A stretch of DNA of 37,232 nucleotides, taken from NCBI GenBank assembly GCA_937870855.1, contig CALMWT010000046.1:1-37232 (forward strand), written 5' to 3'. Both the position numbers and the translations under genes were made by a program. Positions 7,161 through 15,898 of the stretch are shown one piece after another; position 1 is the stretch's first letter, and each line of letters opens with the position of its first letter. Source of the stretch: an uncultured Taibaiella sp. (GTDB lineage Bacteria > Bacteroidota > Bacteroidia > Chitinophagales > Chitinophagaceae). The notes beneath the pieces were generated by a model that had not been told where the DNA came from, did no database searches, and saw only the letters and a list, made by a program, of their open reading frames with translations.

Positions 7161-8240
7161 CTACATCCTTCTATACAAATCCTTAATCGTTTCCAAACTT
7201 ATCTTTTCTTTCCAATCCACGCCAATAGCATGATTCCACATGTGCGAAAGATTGTAAGCTACCTGCGTCATTGCCGTAATCTGTTCTTCTGTCCAGTTTT
7301 TACTTAAACCTTGCGGTAACGCTATTTCGTGTTTTTGCAGCATTGCCCGAAATTCTTCCAATCCTTTCGGGTAATAATCTTCGAGATGCTGGAAGGCTAC
7401 ACAATTTGCGTAACAATGTTTTTCACCCAAAATTTTCGAAAGACCATAAGACAGTGCATGACACACCCCCACTTCAGAATAGGTGAGACTTAATCCACCC
7501 ATCAGCGAAGCAACCATAAGCTTGTCATCGTTCTCAGCAGTTTGTCCCGCGTTTTCTCCGAGATAAATATCCTGACAAAGTTTCAAAGCCTGCTCTGCAT
7601 AAGCATGACTAAAAGCATTGTTGAGCATTCCCGTTTCCGATTCTATGCAATGAATGTAAGTGTCCATTCCTGTGTAAAACCATTTATCACGTGGTACAGA
7701 TGCAATCAATTCAGGATCGAGAATAACCTGATTGAACACTGTCCAATCACATTTCAAACCAAGCTTTTTTTCAGGCCCAGTAAGCACCGCTGTCATTGAA
7801 ACTTCAGCACCCGTACCCGAAATAGTAGGGACACCCAAGTGATAAATGCCGGGCTTTTTTATAAGGTTCAACCCTTGATACAAAGTGGATGATCCTTCAT
7901 TGGTAAACATCAACGAAATTGCTTTCGCAATATCCATAATGCTGCCGCCACCTATACCTACAATACCAGAAGGCAAACCTTTCGAAGCCAGCACTTCATC
8001 GCGCAAATTATCAATCTGCTCTGTGGTTGGTTCGTGGGGATCAACGTCTATAAACTTTACAACGTCTTCTGCTTTTGCCGGAATACGCTTTTCGAGTTCT
8101 TTTCCCTTGAAATAATCATCAACAAGGAAAAGAAAAAAATGATTGTTCTCTTTCCGGACAGGCTCAATGATACTGTCCATTGTATCGAAGCTGCCGCGCC
8201 CGAAAACTACTTTTTCTATGTTTTTAAAATTCTTGTGCAT
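7161..8240 (-). CDS. kdnB: Kdo 8-oxidase, iron-dependent alcohol dehydrogenase family
   Basis: KdnB oxidises the C8 hydroxyl of Kdo to an aldehyde so that KdnA can aminate it. The 359-residue protein is an iron-type alcohol dehydrogenase: N-terminal VVFGRGSFDTM, nucleotide-binding GIGGGSIMDIAKAI, the PTISGTGAEVSMTAV segment, and likely metal ligands in DTYIHCIES, CHALSYG and EKHCYAN. The start MHKNFKNIEKVVFGRG is the family's N-terminus, so I chose ATG 8240 and not the longer TTG-starting frame. Assignment to KdnB and not to a butanol-type dehydrogenase rests on overall resemblance plus the adjacent kdnA, kdsA, kdsC and kdsB. A rhuM relic and the PIN pair flank it. Confidence 0.88.
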   Translation of the reverse strand: MHKNFKNIEKVVFGRGSFDTMDSIIEPVRKENNHFFLFLVDDYFKGKELEKRIPAKAEDVVKFIDVDPHEPTTEQIDNLRDEVLASKGLPSGIVGIGGGSIMDIAKAISLMFTNEGSSTLYQGLNLIKKPGIYHLGVPTISGTGAEVSMTAVLTGPEKKLGLKCDWTVFNQVILDPELIASVPRDKWFYTGMDTYIHCIESETGMLNNAFSHAYAEQALKLCQDIYLGENAGQTAENDDKLMVASLMGGLSLTYSEVGVCHALSYGLSKILGEKHCYANCVAFQHLEDYYPKGLEEFRAMLQKHEIALPQGLSKNWTEEQITAMTQVAYNLSHMWNHAIGVDWKEKISLETIKDLYRRM

Positions 8241-8450
8241 GTAATTAAATGTCTTTTTAATACCCAAATTCTAAATTGAGTTCCTTGCTTAGATTTGACA
8301 CGGTACCCTACAGATAGTATTGCGTATTGACTTATCTCTTCCATAAAGGTCTGAAAGCTGACTTAAAGTAAGCCAAACGGTATCTTTCTCAAACTTAACT
8401 TCAATTTGAGTTTCGCCATTGTGTGACTTATAAATCTCTAAGGAGTTCAT
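8216..8450 (-). pseudogene. RhuM-family gene relic
   Basis: The spacer between kdnA and kdnB encodes pieces of a RhuM (virulence-associated, Fic/TA-linked) protein. From the ATG at 8450 it reads MNSLEIYKSHNGETQIEV, then KFEKDTVWLTLSQLSDLYGR (the usual DNA-binding N-terminus), reaching a stop after about 58 codons. In another frame from about 8310 downward it reads ILSVGYRVKSKQGTQFRIW and then VLKRHL, the conserved RhuM middle motif. The roughly 35 or more residues normally separating these parts are gone. This is a small internal deletion that also broke the frame. The end overlaps the kdnB start, so kdnB's leader is made of decayed RhuM sequence. Confidence 0.8.
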
Positions 8451-8453
8451 CAA

Positions 8454-9662
8454 TTACACCATTTCCTTCTTCACAACCTTCTTCACACACTCGCTAATAC
8501 GTTCAGCAAGTTGTTGCACTTGTTCTTCCGCCCAGGTGCAGCGAATACCAAAAGAAATCAATCTACTCATCACTTCCTGCGATTTTGGCAATTGAAGGTT
8601 TGCATAATCCTGTGGTGCGCCCAAGATTTCTATCGGGAGTTTGGAAGCTGTTCGCATCTCTTTTATGTGATCCCACTGATTGATGAAATGATACATGTTC
8701 AAAAACCAATAGTCGAAGCCCACAACACCTGCATCATTAAATTCATCCACTACACGCTTTGCAGTTTCCGCATCCGGCATCAAAATATTGAGAAACGTAG
8801 CAGAATCTCCTTCAGGGTCTGCAATGTGCGCGAATGAAATACCCTCTGTTTGAGACAACATTTCGGTAAGCATCTTTTTATACTTCCTGTTCACCTCACG
8901 GATATGCGGCACCTTTCTTGTCTGCGCCACGCCAACTGCTGCATTCAATTCACCGATGCGATAGTTGAAACCCAAAACAGGATGCTCTTCCATGCCACGC
9001 TTTGCTCCGATATGATTATGACCATGATCGGAATAGCAATCGGCAAGTTTATAAACTGCTTCATCATTCGTTACCAACACACCACCCTCGCCCGCTGTTG
9101 CAATCTTAAAGAAGTCGAATGAATAGCTTCCCGCCTTGCCAAATAAACCCGTTGCTGTGCCTTTATACGAAGCAGAAAATGCTTGTCCGGCATCTTCTAC
9201 CAACACAAGATTATTCCTGTTCACCACATCCATAATCGCATCCATATCTGCCATAGCGCCACACATGTGTACCAGACAAACCGCTTTCGTTTTCGGTGTT
9301 ATTGCTTTTTGAATTCCTTCTGCACTCAGGCAAAGTGTTTCATCAATTTCTGCAAAAACAGGCAATGCCCCAATGAACAATACCGCTTCAATTGTTGCAA
9401 TAAATGTGAAAGGCGGAACAATCACTTCATCGCCTGCGCCAATGCCCGATGCAGCCAATGCAGTAGCAACCGCAGTTGATCCGCTACTCATAGCGTGCGC
9501 ATATTTTGCGCCGGTTATTTTTTTTACTTCTGCTTCAAATTCTTTTGCTTTCCAATGACCATTGCGTTGCGCATCATGTCCGTAGCGGAAAAGAATACCG
9601 GTTTCCAATACGTCATTTACTTCTTTTCTTTCTTCTGCGCCAAAGAGTTCTGTTCCGGGCAT
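8454..9662 (-). CDS. kdnA: Kdo8N aminotransferase (DegT/DnrJ/EryC1 family)
   Basis: KdnA transaminates 8-oxo-Kdo, using PLP and usually glutamate, to give 8-amino-3,8-dideoxy-manno-octulosonate. The 402-residue protein shows the sugar-aminotransferase pattern: AMSSGSTAVATAL (PLP phosphate), DEVIVPPFTFIATIEA, VEDAGQAF, and the PLP lysine Lys186 in SFDFFKIATAGEGG, followed by GFNYRIGELNAAVG. I chose ATG 9662 (MPGTELFG), which starts the conserved region; eleven further codons upstream are open. The partner dehydrogenase kdnB is next downstream after a rhuM relic. Other amino-sugar roles are possible for this broad family, but the pairing with a KdnB-like oxidase within Kdo genes makes KdnA by far the likeliest. 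Confidence 0.88.
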   Translation of the reverse strand: MPGTELFGAEERKEVNDVLETGILFRYGHDAQRNGHWKAKEFEAEVKKITGAKYAHAMSSGSTAVATALAASGIGAGDEVIVPPFTFIATIEAVLFIGALPVFAEIDETLCLSAEGIQKAITPKTKAVCLVHMCGAMADMDAIMDVVNRNNLVLVEDAGQAFSASYKGTATGLFGKAGSYSFDFFKIATAGEGGVLVTNDEAVYKLADCYSDHGHNHIGAKRGMEEHPVLGFNYRIGELNAAVGVAQTRKVPHIREVNRKYKKMLTEMLSQTEGISFAHIADPEGDSATFLNILMPDAETAKRVVDEFNDAGVVGFDYWFLNMYHFINQWDHIKEMRTASKLPIEILGAPQDYANLQLPKSQEVMSRLISFGIRCTWAEEQVQQLAERISECVKKVVKKEMV

Positions 9663-9681
9663 AGATAAATTTTTTAGAGGG

Positions 9682-9689
9682 CAAAAGTA
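9682..9689 (-). promoter_or_regulatory. Putative -7 box TACTTTTG upstream of kdnA
   Basis: Minus-strand TACTTTTG matches TAnnTTTG and ends 19 bases before the kdnA ATG. The identical box occurs before the transaldolase-CBS gene. No convincing -33 element was found. Confidence 0.35.
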
Positions 9690-9709
9690 AACCAATAAAT
9701 CAGACCCTT

Positions 9710-11620
9710 CTACGATTTGCTTTTTATGGCAACGCGGTAATATTTATCGCTTTGAATAGCCTCAGCAAACTCTCGGTATTTTGAAAAAAAGGCGCTTTCA
9801 TACTTACCTTTTACCACGCTGATTTTTCTCCGCACAAAAAGATAATTGTCCTTCTTTTCAACCATGCATGTAAAAATGCCAAATGGAAAAATCATTGAAA
9901 TTTTTTCAGGGAGTGCAACGATTGACGCATCTGTAGGTAGGAAAATATAAAATGTATCAACAATTGTCATAGACTCGATCATGTAAAACGGTGTTTTTCT
10001 TTCCATGAAAAACTCGTCAACGTGCGGGTTAAAGGGAGCAAGGTTTGCATTTATGATTTTCATAGTACCGGCTTCAGTAATCAATGCTTTAGCATTTATG
10101 CTCAAGGTTTCATACATACATGGACTTGTCTGGTTGCCACTGCATTTGAAATAATTCGATTGAATAAGATCAAAAGATTTTAGGGTAATTCGTTGATTTG
10201 CCAACTTATGAATTTCGTTAGGTTTTTTGTTCTCAACTTGTTTTCCTATCAAATAAGCAAACTCACCAAAATACTTGGTATAATACACAACTGATAAAGA
10301 GTTATCGGCGGCAATCGAAGCCTTAACCGTTCGCAAAGTCTTGTTGTAAGTTGTATCGTAATCAGGAGTATTGAGAAGATAGCCACCTTCTGGAGTAATC
10401 ATTAACCCAGTTCTACAGGACGTAAAACTGCTCAGATAGTTAAACGGCAAATCATTACTGGTACACTCAAGCCAAATAGTATCATTGGGGCGAGGCACAC
10501 AAAGTATTACATGATTAAATTGAGGAGTAGGGAAATTCACGACAATATTGCTAACAAGACTTCCTGCCTTCACCAACACAGGATAAGACTTAATACCGGC
10601 TTCTTTCAACATTGCCATCATAAAGTTGGTGAGCGCTTTACAATCTCCATAGTTGTTTTGCGCAACATAAGCGGCATCAAAAGTCTGCCAACCACTTATG
10701 CCATACTGAACGGAAACATACCGTGTGTTTTCTTGCAAGTAATTGTAAAGTATTCTTATTTTCTCTTCTTCACTTTTACCATTACAAAGTTGATTTACTT
10801 TATTGCGAAGTTGTTCCGGCAAAACATCTCGTTCTTTATTTAGTTCATAAAAAAACTGACCTATACTTTTCCACGATGCTACAGATCCTTTATAATTCTG
10901 AAGTTGGAAATCCTCCATTGAAAGCAATACTTTTTTTTCGTCTTTCAAAAATGTATAATCAACAGAATCTTCTTTAATAGTAGCTGGCAAATTACTTACT
11001 GTCCATCTGTATAACATTTTACTCCCATCCTTGTCAACTATAGGATCACTTAGATTAATGGATTTGTGCCGCAGTGTTATACCATTTGCTACAATAGACA
11101 AAGAAGATTTTTGAACAGAAACACCGGGCTTATCTTCAACATACCAAGGTGGTAAAACAAACGAATGATTTTGATGAATTTCGTAACTGTAAAGAATAGT
11201 ATAGGGGAACTTTGGGTAGTTAAACACATGGTACTTTACAACGGCATCGTCATAAAAGCCAGCTATCGCACTAGTTGTAGAGGTAGCAAACTCATCGGAT
11301 GTGGTTTTCTTAATTTCTTTACCTGTACTATCTAATAATCTACCTTCTAATTTCTTCAGTGTAAATAACGAAGAAGATCCTTCTTGGAAAATACTTGACA
11401 TCAAGCCTTTCTTATTCAGTATCGTGATAGCATATTGAACCTTGATAACAATATCAGTAGAGGATTTAATCGTAATCTCACGCTCAGAAAATCTCAGAAC
11501 AGCATTAGCATTCATTCGCATCTCCTCATTAATACTATCAACCGAAAGGTGCTTTTTTTCGCGAGCAGTACACAAAAATGAAATAGACAACAGAAGTACA
11601 AAACTTAGAACAGGTTTCAT
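9710..11620 (-). CDS. Secreted DUF3857/transglutaminase-like protein with intact catalytic triad
   Basis: A 636-residue exported protein: N-terminal signal MKPVLSFVLLLSISFLCTA, a DUF3857 beta domain (about 40-230), then a transglutaminase-like fold with Cys327 in YGDCKALT, His370 in FNHVI and an acid at Glu385 in WLECT (Asp is more usual). The substrate is unknown; such proteins are common in Bacteroidota and are thought to act in the periplasm or cell surface. The start ATG 11620 lies one base after the stop of the upstream paralogue; the longer open frame would overlap that gene by almost 200 bases and lacks a leading signal. It is co-directional between waaA and kdnA. Confidence 0.82.
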   Translation of the reverse strand: MKPVLSFVLLLSISFLCTAREKKHLSVDSINEEMRMNANAVLRFSEREITIKSSTDIVIKVQYAITILNKKGLMSSIFQEGSSSLFTLKKLEGRLLDSTGKEIKKTTSDEFATSTTSAIAGFYDDAVVKYHVFNYPKFPYTILYSYEIHQNHSFVLPPWYVEDKPGVSVQKSSLSIVANGITLRHKSINLSDPIVDKDGSKMLYRWTVSNLPATIKEDSVDYTFLKDEKKVLLSMEDFQLQNYKGSVASWKSIGQFFYELNKERDVLPEQLRNKVNQLCNGKSEEEKIRILYNYLQENTRYVSVQYGISGWQTFDAAYVAQNNYGDCKALTNFMMAMLKEAGIKSYPVLVKAGSLVSNIVVNFPTPQFNHVILCVPRPNDTIWLECTSNDLPFNYLSSFTSCRTGLMITPEGGYLLNTPDYDTTYNKTLRTVKASIAADNSLSVVYYTKYFGEFAYLIGKQVENKKPNEIHKLANQRITLKSFDLIQSNYFKCSGNQTSPCMYETLSINAKALITEAGTMKIINANLAPFNPHVDEFFMERKTPFYMIESMTIVDTFYIFLPTDASIVALPEKISMIFPFGIFTCMVEKKDNYLFVRRKISVVKGKYESAFFSKYREFAEAIQSDKYYRVAIKSKS

Positions 11621-11621
11621 G

Positions 11622-13598
11622 CTACAGCTTTTTTGTAATAAGACATGCTTGTTGCTGCAATTGAATAATATCACTAAAAAAAGCTCGTAAATAGGGATAG
11701 CGATCCACCTCAAACACTGTATTTCGTAAATGTAATTTTGTATTGAGTACCAAGCTGTTTGTTTCGGGATAAAAGGAAATGTAATAATTGTACTGATCTT
11801 CCTCAGAAAGTTTGACAACCTTTGACTTCGGCAATTCAGCGGCTGTAAAATTTTCCGGTATTTTCAGATTAATTGAACAATAGAAATCCTTGGCATACGG
11901 GAACTCTACCGGCAATGTTCTCTTTGTGCTTTTGAACGGATTTTCTGAATAAGCGCCATAAATGGCAGGCACTAAGATCATCTGGTCTTCGATATTCCAA
12001 TTAATCTTAGCCGTATATCGAATTGCAAGCGTAGTATCAACATTTTTTTCGTTTAACACTTCGTAATTCAACAATTCAGTTTCAAAAGGAAATTTTTTGA
12101 GATTCTGAAGAATATAATTTTTTATTGCGAGGGAATCTTTGTTTTGATTGACCCTGTATAACTGACTTGAAATTTTTCCAAAAGTTTCTTTAATAACTAT
12201 TCTGTAATCTTCTATTTTTTCCGATTCAGTTATTACTTGTATCACATAGCGATCCCTGATTGATGCGGGTAACAAATTAACTGCATAGCCTGTGGAATCA
12301 ACTACCCATGCCATTCCGTTATAACAGAAGAAAGGTAAATGTCCGAAAGCATTTGTTTTCTCGTGGGCATCCAAATACAAAACATCATCGCCAACCTCTA
12401 CACGGCAAGCTACAAAGTTGAATCTATTCACAAGCGGAACATTTGGAGGAACACGCCGATGATTGGTAGTAGAAATTAAAACAGGATTACTTTTAAACCC
12501 TGCTTCTCTAAAGAGCTTGACCAATAAAGAATTTATGTCGGAGAGAGAACCTTTTTTGCTTTTCCATACCTCTGGCAGTTTACAACAAGGACCGATGTCA
12601 TCAGAAAAATATCCTTTAAAACTATCTCGAACGTAAGAGTAAATAGTATAAATTCTTTGCTGGTCCGTGATGCAATTAGCAGTAAGGCTATCTACACAAC
12701 GCCTAAGAAACGCATCCTTCTGAGAAAGCGTCCCAAAGTAACCAGGATTATAATACAAATTGCTGTTCAATGTGTCCCACGAATTAAAGATGTTCTTTCG
12801 ATAGGAGAACATGAATTCAATTTGCTCTGAATAATTGTCGAAGTTGGTAACAAATGGCTCTGCATCTAAAGCCGGCACCAATCTTCTTACCCATGTTTTT
12901 GAAGTTGTTATTGACTCTGTTTTGCTATCAAAACGATACGCTTCAGGAAGTTCCGTTTTACCTAAAACAGGGTTTTCATTATTGAAGAATACAAATTCCT
13001 TATCACTCTTAGCAACGTAAATCAGAGTAGCATTTTCTGGATAGATTACCTGCACTTCCGAATAAAGCTTAGGCTCTGTAGCTTGAAAATTCCATGCAAA
13101 GCTTGCATAGCTAATATTGTTGTCAACATCGTACTCGTAGTCAATTACAGACCCAACCTTCACACCGGGCAGGCTTAATTTTCCTACAAGAGTCATTCCT
13201 AACGTCTCAATTTTAAAATTCTTTTTGTCAAACTGTTGACTGACTACTTTATCATCTTCAATGTTATAAGTTGTTCCAGTCGCACTAAGAAATTCTGAAA
13301 TCTTAAAAGGGGTTGGGATCGTAATATTTCCTTTATTGGTGGCATCTTTACTCAATATCTTTACTACTTGTCTAACCTTTACGCGAATATTTGCAAGGCC
13401 GTAGGCAATTCTTTTCACAGAGTATATGACACGCTCATGTAAAATCACAGCTTCAGCATTTGAATCAACTTCGTAAACTGATTTATTCAAATGCAACTTT
13501 ATAAACTCAGGGTAATTTGTGTAATAAAGTTTATCTTGAGCTGAAGAGAATATAAAACAGAAGACTGAGATTGCAAGAAAGAAGAATTTCCTGAACAT
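11622..13598 (-). CDS. Secreted DUF3857/transglutaminase-like protein, apparently catalytically dead
   Basis: A 658-residue paralogue of the next gene, with signal peptide MFRKFFFLAISVFCFIFSSAQ and the same DUF3857 plus transglutaminase-like layout. Where the active partner has GDC the sequence reads KKGSLSD (350-354), so the nucleophile Cys is replaced by Leu, and the His of FNHV is Phe395 in FNFVA; only the acid (Asp410) remains. It therefore looks like a pseudoenzyme that may act as partner or scaffold for the active paralogue, which starts two bases after its stop. Role in the cell envelope is inferred from the export signal only. It follows waaA after 57 bp. Confidence 0.82.
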   Translation of the reverse strand: MFRKFFFLAISVFCFIFSSAQDKLYYTNYPEFIKLHLNKSVYEVDSNAEAVILHERVIYSVKRIAYGLANIRVKVRQVVKILSKDATNKGNITIPTPFKISEFLSATGTTYNIEDDKVVSQQFDKKNFKIETLGMTLVGKLSLPGVKVGSVIDYEYDVDNNISYASFAWNFQATEPKLYSEVQVIYPENATLIYVAKSDKEFVFFNNENPVLGKTELPEAYRFDSKTESITTSKTWVRRLVPALDAEPFVTNFDNYSEQIEFMFSYRKNIFNSWDTLNSNLYYNPGYFGTLSQKDAFLRRCVDSLTANCITDQQRIYTIYSYVRDSFKGYFSDDIGPCCKLPEVWKSKKGSLSDINSLLVKLFREAGFKSNPVLISTTNHRRVPPNVPLVNRFNFVACRVEVGDDVLYLDAHEKTNAFGHLPFFCYNGMAWVVDSTGYAVNLLPASIRDRYVIQVITESEKIEDYRIVIKETFGKISSQLYRVNQNKDSLAIKNYILQNLKKFPFETELLNYEVLNEKNVDTTLAIRYTAKINWNIEDQMILVPAIYGAYSENPFKSTKRTLPVEFPYAKDFYCSINLKIPENFTAAELPKSKVVKLSEEDQYNYYISFYPETNSLVLNTKLHLRNTVFEVDRYPYLRAFFSDIIQLQQQACLITKKL

Positions 13599-13655
13599 AA
13601 ATTAGGAGTAAATGCTAAACCACAAAGTAAGTATTTCGCAGGCAAGTATATAATC

Positions 13656-14927
13656 CTATTTTATCGGCAACCGCTGTAAAATCTTATCCGTTGCGCCTAC
13701 ATTTTTCTTAACGAACACTTTCATTTCATTTTTTTTATGCGCTAAAACTTCTGGAGAATTTGATAGTCTCTTTATTATGTCCTGGCACTTTGCTGCATTA
13801 TTTACCGGAAATGCAAACTCACGCTTCACCATTTCTTTCGCTTCTACAAATTTTTCATAAACAGGCCCGAAAATTATCGGCAAACCAAACACTGCAGGCT
13901 CCAGTGTATTATGAATACCGCCTTTGTTGAAACCGCCGCCGATGTAAGCAATGTCTCCATAGCGGAAAATGCTTGAAAGCATACCGATATTGTCAATTAT
14001 AAGAATGCTGGCGGAAGTTTTTCCTTTCGGGGAAAGCTCGGAATACAAAACACTATCGGGCAACAGTGTACGCACAGCATCAATCCGTCTCTTATCAATT
14101 TCATGTGGTGCAATAATTATTTTCCAGTCAGCCGGCAAAGCAGCAATACTTTCCTTCAAAATATTTTCATCTGCCTCCCACGTACTTCCCGCAATCAGCA
14201 GTTTAGCATTGCCTTTCCATGCCTCAATTAGCGGAAAAGATGTTGCCTGCTGCGCAATTTCAAACACCCGATCATAGCGGGTATCACCAGTTACCACCAT
14301 ATTCTTTTCAATCCCAATCTGGCTTAGAAGTGTTTTAGAATGTTCATCCTGCAAAAAGAAAAAAGAAAACTTACGTAGCATTTCCCGAAACAGTCCACCA
14401 TACCATTTAAAGAAAGGCTGCTCCTCCCGGAAAGCGCCGGAAACCAAAACGAGTGGAATATTATTGCGCTCAAGATTGCAAATGTAGTAATACCAAAACT
14501 CGTACTTTACGAAGATGGCGAGTGAAGGATTTATCATCCTCAGGAACTTTGCAGAGCGTTTCCTTCCATCCATCGGCAGATAAAAAACATAATCAGCGAG
14601 TTCATAATTTTTACGCAGTTCATATCCTGAAGGAGAAAAAAACGTAAGCACAATTTTGCATTTTGCAGTTTGCATTTTCAGCCTCTCTACCAGCGGTCTT
14701 GCCTGCTCAAACTCTCCTACAGATGCGCAATGTATCCAGATTCGTTTTTCATTGTGTGGAAGCGTGGTTTTTATCTTTTGAAGAATATCTCTTCTGCCGT
14801 CTATCCACTTTTTTGCTTTTGCATTAAATACTGCGGCGATACGGATAGCCACGCGGTAAACCAGTAGAAAAATGCTGTAAAGAAATAGGTACACTGCAAC
14901 AAAGATAGGATTGTGCCCGTCCATCAT
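13656..14927 (-). CDS. waaA: Kdo transferase (3-deoxy-D-manno-octulosonic acid transferase)
   Basis: WaaA transfers Kdo (here probably Kdo8N) from its CMP derivative to the lipid A precursor at the inner face of the cytoplasmic membrane. The 423-residue protein has an N-terminal membrane anchor (about residues 8-34), the family signature WIHCASVGEFEQARPL with the catalytic Glu, KYEFWYYYI, LVSGAFRE, and a GT-B C-terminal half with IAGSTWEADE, IGGGFNKGGIHNTLEPA and GPVYEKF. It heads the minus-strand run that continues through two DUF3857 genes to kdnA, so sugar synthesis and transfer are clustered. Two ATGs (14927 and 14924) are adjacent; either may be used. Confidence 0.95.
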   Translation of the reverse strand: MMDGHNPIFVAVYLFLYSIFLLVYRVAIRIAAVFNAKAKKWIDGRRDILQKIKTTLPHNEKRIWIHCASVGEFEQARPLVERLKMQTAKCKIVLTFFSPSGYELRKNYELADYVFYLPMDGRKRSAKFLRMINPSLAIFVKYEFWYYYICNLERNNIPLVLVSGAFREEQPFFKWYGGLFREMLRKFSFFFLQDEHSKTLLSQIGIEKNMVVTGDTRYDRVFEIAQQATSFPLIEAWKGNAKLLIAGSTWEADENILKESIAALPADWKIIIAPHEIDKRRIDAVRTLLPDSVLYSELSPKGKTSASILIIDNIGMLSSIFRYGDIAYIGGGFNKGGIHNTLEPAVFGLPIIFGPVYEKFVEAKEMVKREFAFPVNNAAKCQDIIKRLSNSPEVLAHKKNEMKVFVKKNVGATDKILQRLPIK

Positions 14928-15015
14928 AAAACGGTCATGTCATTATAATTTTTTAACGGTTACTTTCAGAGGCATGAATTTAATGCTATAATTGATCTCC
15001 GAATACTCACAGAAA

Positions 15016-15879
15016 ATGAAAAGATCGTTACTAGTAGTTTTATCGTCCGCCTTTTGCTACATACTTTTTTCAAGTTACACTAACGGCACTGCTAATGTTG
15101 CAGGCATCAACGCTACCGGTTCGTTTGGTTCGCAGGCAAGCTGCGATGGCGGCAACTGCCACGGCCCAAAAGATGTAAATATGGTGGTAGATATAACCAT
15201 CAAAGACATGTTGGGCAATGAGGTTGTAAATTCAAGATACACACCCGATGCTTATTACAAGGTTTACATAAGCGGGTATGCCTCCGGCAATTTTCCCATT
15301 TACAGTTATCAATTTTCTGCTACCCGCGCTCAGGGATTTAATCTGAACGGTGGGACTTTTGTTTCGGGTTCAGGATTGCACTCTACTGTGGCAGGTGGCG
15401 CAATAGTTGCGGAGCCGCTCAATCCCAAAAGCACTTCATCAGTTGGTGTAAACAATACATTCCGCGACTCGTTTTTCTGGCAGGCACCTCCTCCTAACTC
15501 TGGTGAATGGAAACTTTTTGCAACGGCACTTTTGGGTAATGATGATGGCGCAAAGTCGGGCGATAAATCAGCTAATTATCAAAGGTCTTATTTCCCCAAT
15601 CCGGTTTCGGTAGAAGGGTTGGATGAAAACATTGTAGCAAAAATTTTCCCTAATCCTGCAAAAGATCAATTGAACCTTGAACTCAAAAGCACAGAGAGAG
15701 GCACTTACTCGGCAACAGTCTATAACTCTCACGGTCAGATGATTTATAATCAACAACTTCATATTGATGTTACGAATTACAGAGGCGCAATCAATACTTC
15801 CTCCTTTGTACCCGGTACTTACTTTCTTGAAATAAAAAAAGATGGAAAAAAGCGTGTGATTCCTTTTTCCAAGAGCTAA
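15016..15879 (+). CDS. Secreted choice-anchor-V/Reeler-like protein with T9SS sorting domain
   Basis: A 287-residue exported protein. It begins with signal MKRSLLVVLSSAFCYILFSS and shortly after has CDGGNCHGP, a CX4CH motif at the position where choice-anchor V proteins normally have CXXCH. A beta-rich middle contains YTPDAYYKVYISG and SGEWKLFATALLGNDD, typical of this Reeler-like fold. It ends with a type A T9SS sorting domain (AKIFPNPAKDQLNLEL through GTYFLEIKKDGKK). It is thus predicted to be exported across the outer membrane. Ligand and role are unknown. It is divergent from waaA; a hairpin terminator follows. I chose ATG 15016 over an ATG eight codons upstream because the signal peptide starts there. 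Confidence 0.78.
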   Translation: MKRSLLVVLSSAFCYILFSSYTNGTANVAGINATGSFGSQASCDGGNCHGPKDVNMVVDITIKDMLGNEVVNSRYTPDAYYKVYISGYASGNFPIYSYQFSATRAQGFNLNGGTFVSGSGLHSTVAGGAIVAEPLNPKSTSSVGVNNTFRDSFFWQAPPPNSGEWKLFATALLGNDDGAKSGDKSANYQRSYFPNPVSVEGLDENIVAKIFPNPAKDQLNLELKSTERGTYSATVYNSHGQMIYNQQLHIDVTNYRGAINTSSFVPGTYFLEIKKDGKKRVIPFSKS

Positions 15880-15898
15880 AATTATTTGGAGACAGATG

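Noticed and set aside
7161..8240. Generic butanol-type iron alcohol dehydrogenase
   Set aside because: Possible by family, but its position beside a KdnA-like aminotransferase and Kdo genes makes KdnB the better call.
11621..11818. Longer start of the second DUF3857 gene
   Set aside because: The extension overlaps the upstream gene and would put the signal peptide in the interior; ATG 11620 is directly followed by a clear signal peptide.
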